A DNA stretch of 64,000 nucleotides from Arthrobacter oryzae. Its GTDB lineage: Bacteria; Actinomycetota; Actinomycetes; Actinomycetales; Micrococcaceae. The DNA is taken from assembly GCF_030812315.1 (NCBI RefSeq), contig NZ_JAUSSM010000001.1, positions 496,001 through 560,000 of the forward strand, written 5' to 3'. Of the stretch, positions 16,991 through 26,482 are shown one piece after another (the first letter of the stretch is position 1; the number at the start of each line of letters is the position of its first letter). The position numbers and the translations under genes are program-made. The notes under the pieces were generated by a model. That model was not told where the DNA came from. It was given only the letters and a program-made list of their open reading frames with translations, and did no database searches.

Positions 16991-19876
16991 TTACGATCCG
17001 CCGGGTGCAGCAGCAGGCCGGCCGGGGTAGACAGCTGCCAGGCCCGAACGCGACGTTACGCCGAGCTTGGAGTAGATCCGCGTGAGGTGGTATTGGACGG
17101 TCTTCACGGACACGTACAGCTCAGCCGCGGCTTCCTTGTTGCTCAGGCCGGATGCGACGAGGGCGGCGACGGCCTTCTCCTGTTCGGTCAGGTCGGGCTG
17201 CCCGGCTGCCGGGCCCGGAGCCACCCGGCCGGAGCCGCTGCCCGCATGGTCATCCGGGCTGACTCCGGTGGCCCGCATTTCGCGGGAGCAGCGCTCTACA
17301 TAGGCGCCGGCGCCGAGCACTGCAAAGAGGTCCCGCGCTTCGGTCAGGACGGCCGCGGCCTCACGACGTTTGCCCGCGCGCCGGAACGACTGGCCATAAG
17401 CGAATTTCACCCGCGCACGGGCAAACGGCAGGGGGAGGCCTTCCAGCCGGGCGAGGCCGCCGAGGAAGCTGGTCCGGGCGGCATCCAGGTCTCCTGAGGC
17501 GGCGAAGATCCGACCCCTGACGTAAGCAAGGCGTGCCTGGGTGGACCGGTGGCCGCGCCGCTCCGCCAGCTGTTCGTGGGGAATCAGGAAGGCGTCCGCC
17601 TCCTCCACACGGCCGGACATCACCAAGGCGTTGGCGTAGTGGTCCTGCCAGGGCCAGAACCCCGGTTCATCGATGCCCGTGGTGCGCTGCATCCGCAGCA
17701 CGGGCGCCAGGGCGCGGATGACGCCGTCGTAATCCGCCCTGGTTTCCGCCACCTGGGCCTGGGCCAGGCAATAAGGCAGCAGCATGGCGGGATAGCTGTC
17801 GCTCGCCGCAGCACCCTGCTCCAGATGACCGGCCGCAGCGTCCCAGTTTCCGCGGAGGGCATGGATCTGGGCGCCCGTCCAGTGAAGCAGCGGCCGAAGC
17901 AGTTCAATGCCTGACTCTTCCTGCGAGACCACCGCCGCCTGGACCGTCCGGAGCGCATCGTCCCAGGCGCCTACGGCGAAATCGGCCCGGGCCAACCATG
18001 CCTGGGCCCACAGCGAGATGCGTTCGGAGCCGTGGGCGAACTCTGTGGGGACCGCTCCGGCAAGCTCCGCCCTGGCTACTTCTACCTGGTCCATGGCCAG
18101 ATGCAGCCAGCCCTTTCCCATCTCGAGGCGCTGGTGCTGGGCACCGTGCTCCGGCTGGCGGTCCGCATCCCGGTAACTCTGTCCGGCCTCGTCATAGCGG
18201 CCCATGAAACCCAGGCCAAGCCCCTCGATGGCCTGCGCCTCCACGGCTGCCGGGCTGCCCGGCGGTGCAAGCCGCTTTGCGCGCTCCGCCCACGTCACGA
18301 GGTCCCTGCCGTTGAGCCGGGCCAGGGCGTGGAGCACCTGGCGCTGGCAGATTCCAGCTGCTGTCCCGGGATCCGTCACCGGGTCGACGGCGGTCCACGC
18401 CTTGTGGAGGAATGCGTCCGCCTGCGCCGGGCGGCCCCGAAGAATGGCGAGGTGGCCGCGGACGGCGTCGCTCCCCGGACTGGGGGCGAAGGATTCCAAG
18501 GCGTCGAGGGCCGCTACTGCCCGGGGGAGCTCGCCCGCCCCCACCATGGCGTCCACCGCCTTGACCAGCAGGGTTTCGCGGTCTTCAGGCTGCGGATTCA
18601 GGCGTGCTGCCTGGACATAGGCTTCGGCGGCTGGATGCCATGCCCCCGTCGAGGCGAAGCCCTCAGCGGAGGCCTCAAGCTCGGCGGCCAGACCGGAGTC
18701 AGGCAGCAGGGCTGCCGCCGCCCGGTGCTTCAGCCGCTGGACGGGTGTGGTCATGATGCCGGCAGCTGCAGCATGCAACGCCGCACGCCTCGCGGGGCCG
18801 AGATACTGGTAGACGGCGGCACGGTAAACGGGCAGCGGAAATTCCAGCCGGGTCTCCGCGCCGGTGGTGCTAACGCGCAGCAGGCCGGCGGCGTGCGCGG
18901 CGTCCACCGCAGCGACGGCGTCTTTGGTGCCGGCCAGTTCTGCGGCGGTGGCAAGGTGTGTCCGAAGGCCCAGCACCGCAGCCGCCTCGGTCAGTGCCGC
19001 CCCCTCGGCGGACATTCGGCGGAGGGTGGCCGCGATGAACGAAACACATCCGGAGGGTGCCGGCAACGTCTCCAGGCTCGCAGACCAGACGGCGGCGGGA
19101 AACTGTTCCAGCAGGGCCCGGATGAGGAACGGCCGGCCGCCGGTGTGCTCCACCAGCGCGCGGGCGGAGGGGAGGCTGAGCTCCGAAGCTGCGGTTCCGC
19201 GCCACATGCTCCGCACTTCATCCGGCGTCAGCGGACCCAGCGGGATGGTGGCCGCGCCGGGGTATCGGAGCAGCCCCGCGACGCCGGGATCTGCCTTTTC
19301 CGGGCATTCACTCGCGTTGTGGTGATCCGGCGCGGCCGGATGGACGGGTCCCGGGTCGACGGACAGGACAGTCATGAGGGGGAGCCGCCCTGAACGGCGG
19401 AGGGCATGGAGCAGCGCCTGCAGCGACGCAGTATCGGCGAGCTGGATGTCGCTGAGGCACAGGATCAACGTCCGGCCCGAGCCCGTCACCCGGTTTATGG
19501 CGGAGAGGAGGGCGTCCCCATGCTGCTGCACGGGGTTCGCGTGACCGGAGCCGGCCTGCGCGGGGTTGTTGGCCGGGTCCGGTTCCCCGCCGCCGTCGGG
19601 AGCCTTCGCGAGGAGCTGCTGCACCACGCCGAATTCCACGTGTTGCTCCCACGCCGCGCCGGCAGCCCTGAGCACAGTGGTGTCCTGTCGCGCTACGGCA
19701 TCGTCGTGAAGGAACGCCTCCAGCAGCGCGGTTTTGCCCATGCCCTGGCTGCCTCTGATGACAGCAAGGGACGGCTCTCCCGAGCGGGCGGACCGCAACA
19801 GGCCCAGCAGTTGCCGGGCCTGCGCGGTGCGTCCGCCGCGAAAAAGTCCGGCTTCATTGTCAGGCATGGGTTCCAA
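16991..19876 (-). CDS. benR: LuxR-family (LAL type) transcriptional regulator, probable benzoate operon activator
   Basis: 961 aa. N-terminal AAA/NACHT-like ATPase with Walker A GSQGMGKT (42-49), a long TPR-like middle, and a C-terminal LuxR helix-turn-helix (LTEQEKAVAALVASGLSNKE onward, about 895-955). This is the large ATP-binding LuxR (LAL/MalT) architecture. It is the last gene of the benABCD-benK cluster, 15 bp after benK. In corynebacteria and rhodococci a LuxR-type BenR sits in the ben cluster and activates it, so the same role is proposed here from context and architecture. The effector may bind the TPR region. Confidence 0.75.
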   Translation of the reverse strand: MEPMPDNEAGLFRGGRTAQARQLLGLLRSARSGEPSLAVIRGSQGMGKTALLEAFLHDDAVARQDTTVLRAAGAAWEQHVEFGVVQQLLAKAPDGGGEPDPANNPAQAGSGHANPVQQHGDALLSAINRVTGSGRTLILCLSDIQLADTASLQALLHALRRSGRLPLMTVLSVDPGPVHPAAPDHHNASECPEKADPGVAGLLRYPGAATIPLGPLTPDEVRSMWRGTAASELSLPSARALVEHTGGRPFLIRALLEQFPAAVWSASLETLPAPSGCVSFIAATLRRMSAEGAALTEAAAVLGLRTHLATAAELAGTKDAVAAVDAAHAAGLLRVSTTGAETRLEFPLPVYRAAVYQYLGPARRAALHAAAAGIMTTPVQRLKHRAAAALLPDSGLAAELEASAEGFASTGAWHPAAEAYVQAARLNPQPEDRETLLVKAVDAMVGAGELPRAVAALDALESFAPSPGSDAVRGHLAILRGRPAQADAFLHKAWTAVDPVTDPGTAAGICQRQVLHALARLNGRDLVTWAERAKRLAPPGSPAAVEAQAIEGLGLGFMGRYDEAGQSYRDADRQPEHGAQHQRLEMGKGWLHLAMDQVEVARAELAGAVPTEFAHGSERISLWAQAWLARADFAVGAWDDALRTVQAAVVSQEESGIELLRPLLHWTGAQIHALRGNWDAAAGHLEQGAAASDSYPAMLLPYCLAQAQVAETRADYDGVIRALAPVLRMQRTTGIDEPGFWPWQDHYANALVMSGRVEEADAFLIPHEQLAERRGHRSTQARLAYVRGRIFAASGDLDAARTSFLGGLARLEGLPLPFARARVKFAYGQSFRRAGKRREAAAVLTEARDLFAVLGAGAYVERCSREMRATGVSPDDHAGSGSGRVAPGPAAGQPDLTEQEKAVAALVASGLSNKEAAAELYVSVKTVQYHLTRIYSKLGVTSRSGLAAVYPGRPAAAPGGS

Positions 19877-19891
19877 CAGTAGCGGACCCGG

Positions 19892-21340
19892 TCAGGCTGC
19901 TGTCGTCACGATCCCGGGTGACGGCTCCGCCGGGGATGCGGCCCGGTGCAGGCGGACAAAGACGGTGACAAGACCGCCGGCCAGGGCGACGCCGGCAAAA
20001 ACCAGGAAAGCGACATTGCTGGGTGCGTGGGCACTGATCAGGAAGCCGCCCACCAGCGGACCGACGATGCCGCCCAGCCGGCCGAAGCCGGCACACCAGG
20101 CAACACCGGCCGTGCGGGCCGGGGTGGGGTAGTAGTTGGACACAAAGCCGTAGACAAGGACCTGGGTTCCCAGGCTGCCCACGCCGGCGAAGGCAACGGA
20201 GCCCAGCAGCACTGGCAGAGGGAAGCTCAGGGTCAGCAGCACCAGGGAGACAGCGGCGATAACGAACGTGGTGGACACGATGGCCTTGGGTCCAAAGCGG
20301 TCCGCGGCACGTGATGCCACGAGGCCACCGACTACGGCGCCCGCGTTAAGGGCGAGCAGGAATGTCAGTGAGTAGGTCTTGCCGTAGCCGTGCTGCCCCA
20401 TGATCTCGGGAAGCCAGGTGTTCAGGCCGTAGGTGAGCAGCAGCCCGCAAAAACTCATGAGCCCGAGCAGGACGGTGGGCCTGCGGTAGCTGCCGGAGGC
20501 GAGCGCCGCGAAGCCCGCGAGGGATCGTCCGTCCTTGCGCACCGCTGCGGGGGGCTCCACGGTGGGGCGGGACCGCGCGGCGACCGGACCGCCGTCGGAC
20601 GTGCTGTCTTCGAGCGGAATACCGGTTTTCACCGAGAGGAGTCGGGCCTGTTCTGGGCGGCCGCGGGCCAGCAGCCAGCGGGGCGACTCCGGCAGCTTCA
20701 GGAGGGCCAGCGGAAACAGGATGACCAGGGGGAGCGCTCCGATCAGGAAGAGGCCGCGCCAGTCCGTGATGCCGTTCAGGACGATGGCAAGCAGGGAAGC
20801 GAGCAGGCCTCCTGCCGGCACGCCCGAATAGACGATTGCGTTGTAGAAGTTGCGCTTGCCGGCGGGCGCGAACTCGGCCACCACCGCGCCGGCGGTAGCA
20901 ACCAGGGCGCCTACACCGATTCCTGTCAGGAACCGCAAGATGCCGAACGCCGGCACGCTGGTGGCCAGGGCCGTGAAAGCCATGCCGAGGGAGAACCAGA
21001 CAATGTTGATCAGCATCAGTTTCCGGCGGCCCAGGAAGTCGCCCACCGCGCCGGCGGCGAGCGCGCCCACCATGACGCCCATCAGGGCATAACTGCCCAG
21101 CGCGCCGGCCTGGGCCGGATCCAGGGCACCAATCTGGCTGGGGTCGCGCAGTAGCGACGGGACAACGGTTCCGTAGACCACGAGGTCGTAACCGTCGAAG
21201 AGCAGGGCGGCGGCCGCGATGGCCATCACCCAGCGGACTGTTTTGGCGCGGGTCGCGTCGGGTGAAGATGACTGCGGGGCTGTGGCCTCAGTCGGCGAGG
21301 CGTCCGTTGAAGCGGGCAGAGCGTTCATGGAGGGCTCCAT
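19892..21340 (-). CDS. benK: MFS benzoate/aromatic acid:H+ symporter
   Basis: 482 aa, 12 predicted transmembrane segments in two halves separated by a charged loop (about residues 230-270). The N-terminal DGYDLVVYG motif is typical of the aromatic acid:H+ symporter (AAHS) family, which includes BenK and PcaK. With benABCD upstream, benzoate is the probable substrate. Start ATG at 21340; an earlier benD-benK gap of 88 bp contains an 8-bp hairpin. Confidence 0.85.
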   Translation of the reverse strand: MEPSMNALPASTDASPTEATAPQSSSPDATRAKTVRWVMAIAAAALLFDGYDLVVYGTVVPSLLRDPSQIGALDPAQAGALGSYALMGVMVGALAAGAVGDFLGRRKLMLINIVWFSLGMAFTALATSVPAFGILRFLTGIGVGALVATAGAVVAEFAPAGKRNFYNAIVYSGVPAGGLLASLLAIVLNGITDWRGLFLIGALPLVILFPLALLKLPESPRWLLARGRPEQARLLSVKTGIPLEDSTSDGGPVAARSRPTVEPPAAVRKDGRSLAGFAALASGSYRRPTVLLGLMSFCGLLLTYGLNTWLPEIMGQHGYGKTYSLTFLLALNAGAVVGGLVASRAADRFGPKAIVSTTFVIAAVSLVLLTLSFPLPVLLGSVAFAGVGSLGTQVLVYGFVSNYYPTPARTAGVAWCAGFGRLGGIVGPLVGGFLISAHAPSNVAFLVFAGVALAGGLVTVFVRLHRAASPAEPSPGIVTTAA

Positions 21341-21390
21341 TGGCCGGGGCCGCGTCGTTGCGGCCGGTGGGGGTCCTGCAAATGGTTGGT

Positions 21391-21421
21391 GCCCGCTGGC
21401 ACAGTTGGTTGGTCAGCGGGC
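21391..21421 (-). promoter_or_regulatory. Intercistronic hairpin between benD and benK
   Basis: GCCCGCTG (21391-21398) and CAGCGGGC (21414-21421) pair perfectly around a 15-nt loop, directly after the benD stop. It may stabilise the upstream ben mRNA or attenuate benK and benR. Confidence 0.4.
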
Positions 21422-21428
21422 GCCGGGA

Positions 21429-22247
21429 TCAGCCGAGGTCGCCGCCCGCCACGGCGAGGACGCTGCCGGTGATGTAGGAGGCTTCGTCGGAGGCCAGGAA
21501 AACGATCGGTCCGGCCTGCTCGTCGAGGGTTCCGTAGCGTTTCATGAGCGACGAGTCGATGGTCTGGTCCACGATCTGCTGGTACCAGGCCTTCTCCGTC
21601 TCGTCTTGTGGGTGGGGGCCGCGTGCCACTTTCCGCGGTGGTGCTTCTGTGCCGCCGGGGGCTGTGGCGACGACGCGGATTCCGTGCGGCGCGGCTTCCA
21701 GCGCCAGGGCTGCGGTGATGGCTTTCACCCCGCCCTTGGCGGCGGCGTACGGGACCCGGTTCACCCCGCGGGTTGCAACGGAGGCGACGTTGACGATCAC
21801 GCCGGACTGCTGCCCGATCAGGTGCGGAAGGACTGCACGGCAGGTCCAGAGGGTGGGGAAGAGGGACCGCTGGATTTCCTTGGTGATCTCGTCCGGTTCG
21901 TAGTGCTCGAACGGCTTCGCCCAGATCGTTCCGCCAACATTGTTGATCAGGACGTCGATGCGGCCGTGGAGCTGCAGTGCTTCAGTGATGGCGCCGCTCG
22001 CGCCTTCGTAGCTTTCCAGGTCGGCAGTTATGCCGACGGCGGTCCCTCCGTCGGCATAATGATCGGCGGCAAGGGCAGTGGCCGCTTCCCGGACGAGTTC
22101 GGCGCGGTCCACGAGGATGGTGTGGGCGCCTTCGGCGGCAACCCGCGAGGCCACGGCGTGGCCGATGCCCTGGGCTGCGCCCGTGACCACTACGACTTTC
22201 CCGGCGAAGCGGCCCGGGCTGATGACCCGGGCCGTGCCGGTTTGCAT
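21429..22247 (-). CDS. benD: 1,6-dihydroxycyclohexa-2,4-diene-1-carboxylate dehydrogenase
   Basis: 272 aa from the ATG at 22247, which has GGAG 8 nt upstream; a TTG at 22277 overlapping the benC stop is an alternative. Short-chain dehydrogenase: NAD motif TGAAQGIG (22-29), catalytic Ser in NVASVATRG and the YAAAK motif. It oxidises and decarboxylates the benzoate cis-diol to catechol, linking BenABC to CatA. Position directly after benC in the minus-strand operon supports the call. Confidence 0.9.
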   Translation of the reverse strand: MQTGTARVISPGRFAGKVVVVTGAAQGIGHAVASRVAAEGAHTILVDRAELVREAATALAADHYADGGTAVGITADLESYEGASGAITEALQLHGRIDVLINNVGGTIWAKPFEHYEPDEITKEIQRSLFPTLWTCRAVLPHLIGQQSGVIVNVASVATRGVNRVPYAAAKGGVKAITAALALEAAPHGIRVVATAPGGTEAPPRKVARGPHPQDETEKAWYQQIVDQTIDSSLMKRYGTLDEQAGPIVFLASDEASYITGSVLAVAGGDLG

Positions 22248-22273
22248 ACCGCCGGCTCCGGGGCTGACCGGGT

Positions 22274-23326
22274 TCAAGCGGAGGCCCCTGCCAGTGCCGG
22301 TGCCGCCGCGGTGCTTCCGACTGCGAAGCGTTCGTAGTAGAAGTTGGTCGGGGTGATGCCCTGGGCGTCCCAGTACTTGCGCACGGCATCCACCATCGCC
22401 GGCGGGCCGCACAGGTACACGTCCACGTCGCCGTCGTTCAGTTGTCCGGGGGTGATGTATTGGGTCACGTAGCCCTTGTGCGGGGCCGCGCTTTCAGGGT
22501 CGGCCACGCAGTAGCTTAAGGTGAAGTTGCTGATGGTGTCTGCGTAATGCTGGAGTTTGTCCAGCTCCACGAGGTCCTTATCGAAGGTCACGCCATAGGC
22601 CAGGTGCACCGGGTGGGCCGGCGCTTCTTCAAGTCCCGTGGCGATCTTTTCCAGCATGGACAGCAGCGGTGCGATGCCGGTGCCGCCGGCCAGCATCAGG
22701 ACGGGACGCTTGATATCCCGGAGGAAGAAGCTGCCCATGGGGCCGGTCAGGGGGAGTGCGTCGCCGACGGCGGCACGCTCCTTAAGGTAGGTGGTCATGG
22801 CCCCGTCGGGGGCGGTGCGGATGAGGAACCGCAGCTCGTCGTCCGCGGGGCCGCTGCTGAACGAGTAGGATCTCACGGCCTCGGTGCCGGGAATCGCGAA
22901 ATTCATGTACTGGCCGGGCAGGAAGTTCAGGTCCCCGCGGTTTTCCAACTCCAGGGTGACGGCGGCGGTGTTGTCCGCGAACCAGGTCAGTTCCTTGACG
23001 GTTGCCTCGAAAGTGGTTGCGCCCACCTTGGCCATCTCGGACGTCCCGGCTATCTGCAGGACGAGGTCGGTCTCCGGGACCATCTGGCAGGGGAGGCAGA
23101 AGCCCTTCTCGGCCTCGTCCTCGGTGAGGGCCTCGTCGATGTAGTCGCCGCCGTCGTACTTTCCTGACTCGCAGAAGGCCTTGCAGGTGCCGCAGGCGCC
23201 GTCGCGGCAGTCGAAGGGGATGTTGATGCGTGATTTGTAGGCGGCGTCGGCCACTGTTTCGTTGGGATTTGCAGTGACAAAGCGGGTGACGCCGTCCTCG
23301 AAGCTGAGGGCAATCTGGTAACTCAT
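22274..23326 (-). CDS. benC: Benzoate 1,2-dioxygenase electron transfer component
   Basis: 350 aa. N-terminal plant-type 2Fe-2S ferredoxin with Cys40, Cys45, Cys48 and Cys80, then an FAD domain (RSYSFSS) and an NAD domain (GGTGIAPLLSML). It passes electrons from NADH to the BenAB oxygenase. The order is benA-benB-benC-benD with short gaps. Confidence 0.93.
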   Translation of the reverse strand: MSYQIALSFEDGVTRFVTANPNETVADAAYKSRINIPFDCRDGACGTCKAFCESGKYDGGDYIDEALTEDEAEKGFCLPCQMVPETDLVLQIAGTSEMAKVGATTFEATVKELTWFADNTAAVTLELENRGDLNFLPGQYMNFAIPGTEAVRSYSFSSGPADDELRFLIRTAPDGAMTTYLKERAAVGDALPLTGPMGSFFLRDIKRPVLMLAGGTGIAPLLSMLEKIATGLEEAPAHPVHLAYGVTFDKDLVELDKLQHYADTISNFTLSYCVADPESAAPHKGYVTQYITPGQLNDGDVDVYLCGPPAMVDAVRKYWDAQGITPTNFYYERFAVGSTAAAPALAGASA

Positions 23327-23355
23327 GAAGGGCTCGATTCCAGTGGTTCGGAAGT

Positions 23356-23901
23356 TTAGATGTGGTAGATGTCCACGACGTGGTGGATGTAGTCGTTCTT
23401 CAGGACGACCTTCTTTTTGGTGATGACAGGCTGCGTGCCGGAGTAGTCGACCGTGTAGAACGACGTTCCGAAGTAAGGATCGATGGTCTGGTAGCGGTAG
23501 TAGAGCGTGTGCCAGTTGAAGCGGACGTCAACTTCGCTGCCGCGCCACCCGATGATCTCCACGTTGGTGATGTTGTGGCCCGTGCGTGGTTCCGGCAGGC
23601 TGGTTGCGCTGGAGCGGTCCGTCTTGATGCGGAACACCCGGTCCTCGAGTCCGCCCCGGTTGGCGTAGTAGATCAGTGAAATTTCACGCTGGGGGTCGCT
23701 GGTGAGCTGGTCGTCGTCGGCCCAGGCCGGCATCCAGAACTCGGCTTCCGGGTGGTAGCAGTCCAGCCAGCGGTCAAACTCCCTGTCATCCAGGAACCGC
23801 GCTTCTCGGTAGAGGAAGGACCGGATTTCTTCCAGGGTTGCCGGGCCGGACCCGGTGTTCCGGTCCAGGCTCACGGCGGCGGTGTCGATGGTCTGTGTCA
23901 T
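23356..23901 (-). CDS. benB: Benzoate 1,2-dioxygenase small subunit
   Basis: 181 aa, ring-hydroxylating dioxygenase beta subunit (NTF2-like fold). Hallmarks are FLYREARFLDDREFDRWLDC near the N-terminus and the conserved C-terminal KKKVVLKNDYIHHVVDIYHI. It has no cofactor and forms the alpha3beta3 oxygenase with BenA. It lies 24 bp downstream of benA. Confidence 0.93.
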   Translation of the reverse strand: MTQTIDTAAVSLDRNTGSGPATLEEIRSFLYREARFLDDREFDRWLDCYHPEAEFWMPAWADDDQLTSDPQREISLIYYANRGGLEDRVFRIKTDRSSATSLPEPRTGHNITNVEIIGWRGSEVDVRFNWHTLYYRYQTIDPYFGTSFYTVDYSGTQPVITKKKVVLKNDYIHHVVDIYHI

Positions 23902-23925
23902 GAGGTGCTCCTGCTGTGGTCCGGG

Positions 23926-25284
23926 CTAGTTGCTTGTTGCTGATTCGACGTCGACCGCCTTGCGCATGGTGTCCACCCAGTACCCGTGCTGGATCGGGTA
24001 CAGGCCTTCGTCCTCGGTTCGGGCGCCGCTGGAAACCGGTTTGAGCCCGATCTTGGCCGCATTGGCGTCCGGACCGGGGATCTGGTGGGTCATGCCGCGG
24101 CTGAGGTCGTTCCAGGGGGCTGCAGTGGCCAGATAGGTCTTCTGGCAGGAGCGGAACTCCTCGAGGTCGTCCGGGGTGGCCATGCCCGAGGCGTTGAAGA
24201 AGTCCTCGTACTGGCGGATGCGGTTGGCGCGGGCGTCCGCGCTCTCGCCCTTGGGCGCGATGCAGTAGATGGTCACCTCGGTCTTGTCGACGGAGATCGG
24301 GCGGAAATGCCGGATCTGCGAGCCGAACTGGTCCATCAGGTACACATTCGGGTACAGGCAGAGGTTGCGGGAGATGTTGATCATCCAGTCCGCCTTGGCC
24401 TCGCCGTACTTTTCGACGAGTTCATCGCGGCGGTCGAACAGCGGCCGGTTGCTCGGGTCAAGCCATTCGGTCCACAGCAGCAGGTGGCCGTGGTCGAAGG
24501 AGTAGTAGCCGCCCTTTTGCTTGGCCCAGCCGCCGGCATCCATGTTCTTCGTTTCGTTGGCCGACTCGCCAGTGGTGCGGCGGGCAGTTGTGGCGGCGTA
24601 GTTCCAGTGCGTGGCGGAGACGTGATAGCCGTCGGCGCCGTTCTCCGCCTGAAGCTTCCAGTTGCCGTCATAGGTGTAGCTGGAGGCGCCCCGGAGTACT
24701 TCCAGGCCCTCGGGGGACTGGTCCACGATCATGTCCATGATCTTGGTGGATTCACCGAGGTGTTCTTCCAGCGGCTTCACATCCGGGTTGATGCTGCCGA
24801 AAAGGAATCCACGGTAGCTTTCGAACCTGGCCACCTTCGTGAGGTCGTGCGACCCGTCCTTGTTGAACTGCTCCGGGTAGCCGGCGTCGCGGGGATCCTT
24901 GACCTTGAGCAGCTTGCCCGTGTTGTTGAACGTCCAGCCGTGGAAGGGGCAGGTGAAGGTGGTGCGGTTGTCTGTCTTGCGCCGGCACAACATGGCACCA
25001 CGGTGGCTGCAGGCGTTGATGAGGGCGTTCAGTCCGCCCTGCTTGTCGCGCGAGATGATGATCGGCTGGCGGCCAATGTAGGTGGTGAAGTAGTCGCCCA
25101 CGTTGGGGATCTGGCTGTCGTGGGCCAGATACACCCAGTTGCCCTCGAAAATGTGCTTCATTTCCAGTTCAAAGAGGTCTTCGTCCGTGAAGATGCTCCG
25201 CTTGGCGCGGTAGATGCCGTTCTCGTGATCCTCCACAAGGGCTTGGTCAAGGTGGGCGCGGATGCCCGCCAGCGTCTCTGTCAT
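23926..25284 (-). CDS. benA: Benzoate 1,2-dioxygenase large subunit
   Basis: 452 aa from the ATG at 25284 (AGGAG 7-12 nt upstream); upstream in-frame codons give an unrelated, Pro/Ser-rich extension. Rieske motif with Cys92-His94 and Cys112-His115; mononuclear iron ligands His221 and His226 in [10 protein letters not shown]. It catalyses dioxygenation of benzoate to the 1,2-cis-diol. First gene of the ben operon, divergent from the LysR regulator. Confidence 0.93.
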   Translation of the reverse strand: MTETLAGIRAHLDQALVEDHENGIYRAKRSIFTDEDLFELEMKHIFEGNWVYLAHDSQIPNVGDYFTTYIGRQPIIISRDKQGGLNALINACSHRGAMLCRRKTDNRTTFTCPFHGWTFNNTGKLLKVKDPRDAGYPEQFNKDGSHDLTKVARFESYRGFLFGSINPDVKPLEEHLGESTKIMDMIVDQSPEGLEVLRGASSYTYDGNWKLQAENGADGYHVSATHWNYAATTARRTTGESANETKNMDAGGWAKQKGGYYSFDHGHLLLWTEWLDPSNRPLFDRRDELVEKYGEAKADWMINISRNLCLYPNVYLMDQFGSQIRHFRPISVDKTEVTIYCIAPKGESADARANRIRQYEDFFNASGMATPDDLEEFRSCQKTYLATAAPWNDLSRGMTHQIPGPDANAAKIGLKPVSSGARTEDEGLYPIQHGYWVDTMRKAVDVESATSN

Positions 25285-25410
25285 GTTGGCTCCTATCGGT
25301 ATCGGGCAGCGTTGCCCGGGTGCCGGGCTGCGGTGCCCGTGCGGAACGCCGAACGATCGGTCGGTCGAACTGAATGCAGCCAACTCTGCCAGCGGGTGGC
25401 GCCCGTCACA

Positions 25411-25437
25411 CTAGGCATTTGCCTAGGGTCGCCTAGG
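25411..25437. promoter_or_regulatory. CTAGGC operator cluster in the ben/lysR divergent region
   Basis: CTAGGCA-TT-TGCCTAG is a perfect 16-bp inverted repeat at 25411-25426. A third half-site GCCTAGG follows at 25431-25437. It lies about 130 bp from benA and from the lysR gene, fitting a regulator that controls both directions. Confidence 0.55.
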
Positions 25438-25446
25438 AGCTCATTG

Positions 25447-25469
25447 AGACTTCATACGTCTGAAAGTCT
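25447..25469. promoter_or_regulatory. Second dyad, LysR-type operator candidate
   Basis: Arms AGACTTCA and TGAAAGTCT flank TACGTC; the arms match except for one inserted base. The inner TTCA-N6-TGAA is symmetric. Centred about 110 bp before the LysR start and just upstream of its -35, it suits autoregulation. Confidence 0.45.
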
Positions 25470-25482
25470 GCTAATTGGATAT

Positions 25483-25511
25483 TTGTTGAATACTAAATTC
25501 ACGCTTAGGCT
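25483..25511 (+). promoter_or_regulatory. Promoter of the LysR regulator gene
   Basis: TTGTTG (25483-25488), a 17-bp spacer and TAGGCT (25506-25511). The deduced leader is about 50 nt. Confidence 0.45.
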
Positions 25512-25567
25512 GTTGAACCAACAACCATCAACGTGGCACAGCACACAGGGAAGGGGCACGCCGGAAA

Positions 25568-26482
25568 ATGGAACTGCGTCACCTGCGCTACTTCATCGCC
25601 GTGGCGGAGACCCGCCACTTCGGCCAGGCTGCCGAGCGCCTGCAGATGGCGCAGCCCCCGCTGTCCCAGCAGATACGACAGTTGGAGGCCGAGCTCGGAG
25701 CGGAGCTCCTGGCCCGGACCACCAGAAGCGTGAACCTGACGCCGGCGGGCGAGGCATTCCTTACCGATGCTCGGCGAATCCTCAGCACAGTTGAGGAAGC
25801 GGCCCGTCGTGCCCGGCGCTTCGCGGACGGAAAGGGAGGAACGCTGCGCATCGGACTTACAGGGACCGCATCCTACACACAGCTTCCGGCGCTGGCGCGG
25901 CTCGTCAAGGAGCAGCTTCCGGATGTAGTGCTGGACATCCACACCGAGATGCTGACCCCTGCCATTGAACTGGCCCTGGCTGCCGGCGAACTCGACGTCG
26001 GCGTCCTCCGGCCGCCTGTCAGGGACCCGGCGCTGGCGCTGCGGCCCATAGCGCGCGAAACGTTTGTGGTCGCCCTCCCGGACGGCCACCGCCTGGCTGC
26101 CGCGGAGCGCCTGACCATCGGCGAACTCCGGGGGGAGGACTTCATCATGTACCCGGCGGGCTCCCGGTCAGTCGTCCGTGACGCCGTGGTAAGCGCCTGC
26201 CGGGCCGCGGACTTCTACCCCCGGGTTGCCCACGAATCCGCCAAAACGTCCACTCAGCTGTCCCTCGTTGCGGCCGGGCTCGGCATCGCAGTCCTCCCTG
26301 AATCGGTCCGTGGCATCGCACTGGCCGGCGTTCAGTACCGGGCAGTGACCGGCGCGGCGGACGTCGAGCTGGCTCTGGCGTGGTGCCGCACCGGAGACTC
26401 ACCCCTGGTGGCAGCGTTCCTCGCCACTCTGGAGGACAACAACATTTTCCTCGACCCAAGCTACTCCGGAGGACTTCCGTGA
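25568..26482 (+). CDS. LysR-family regulator of benzoate/catechol degradation
   Basis: 304 aa. N-terminal winged helix (MELRHLRYFIAVAETRHFGQ onward, 1-60), then a LysR substrate-binding domain (about 90-295). The sequence belongs to the BenM/CatM/CatR group, whose effectors are muconate and sometimes benzoate. It sits between the divergent ben genes and catB, overlapping catB by 4 bp (GTGA), so it is co-transcribed with the cat genes. Two dyads upstream are its probable targets. With a LuxR-type regulator also in the ben operon, control is probably layered. Confidence 0.85.
   Translation: MELRHLRYFIAVAETRHFGQAAERLQMAQPPLSQQIRQLEAELGAELLARTTRSVNLTPAGEAFLTDARRILSTVEEAARRARRFADGKGGTLRIGLTGTASYTQLPALARLVKEQLPDVVLDIHTEMLTPAIELALAAGELDVGVLRPPVRDPALALRPIARETFVVALPDGHRLAAAERLTIGELRGEDFIMYPAGSRSVVRDAVVSACRAADFYPRVAHESAKTSTQLSLVAAGLGIAVLPESVRGIALAGVQYRAVTGAADVELALAWCRTGDSPLVAAFLATLEDNNIFLDPSYSGGLP

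Noticed and set aside
14370..17030. 886-codon plus-strand open frame
   Set aside because: Antisense to hrpA, which has all helicase motifs; the antisense protein has no recognisable domain.
18032..19393. 453-codon plus-strand open frame
   Set aside because: Antisense to the LAL regulator gene; composition is typical of shadow frames.
22247..22412. 55-residue N-terminal extension of BenD
   Set aside because: Overlaps benC and is Arg/Gly-rich without family support; the ATG at 22247 has a good ribosome-binding site.
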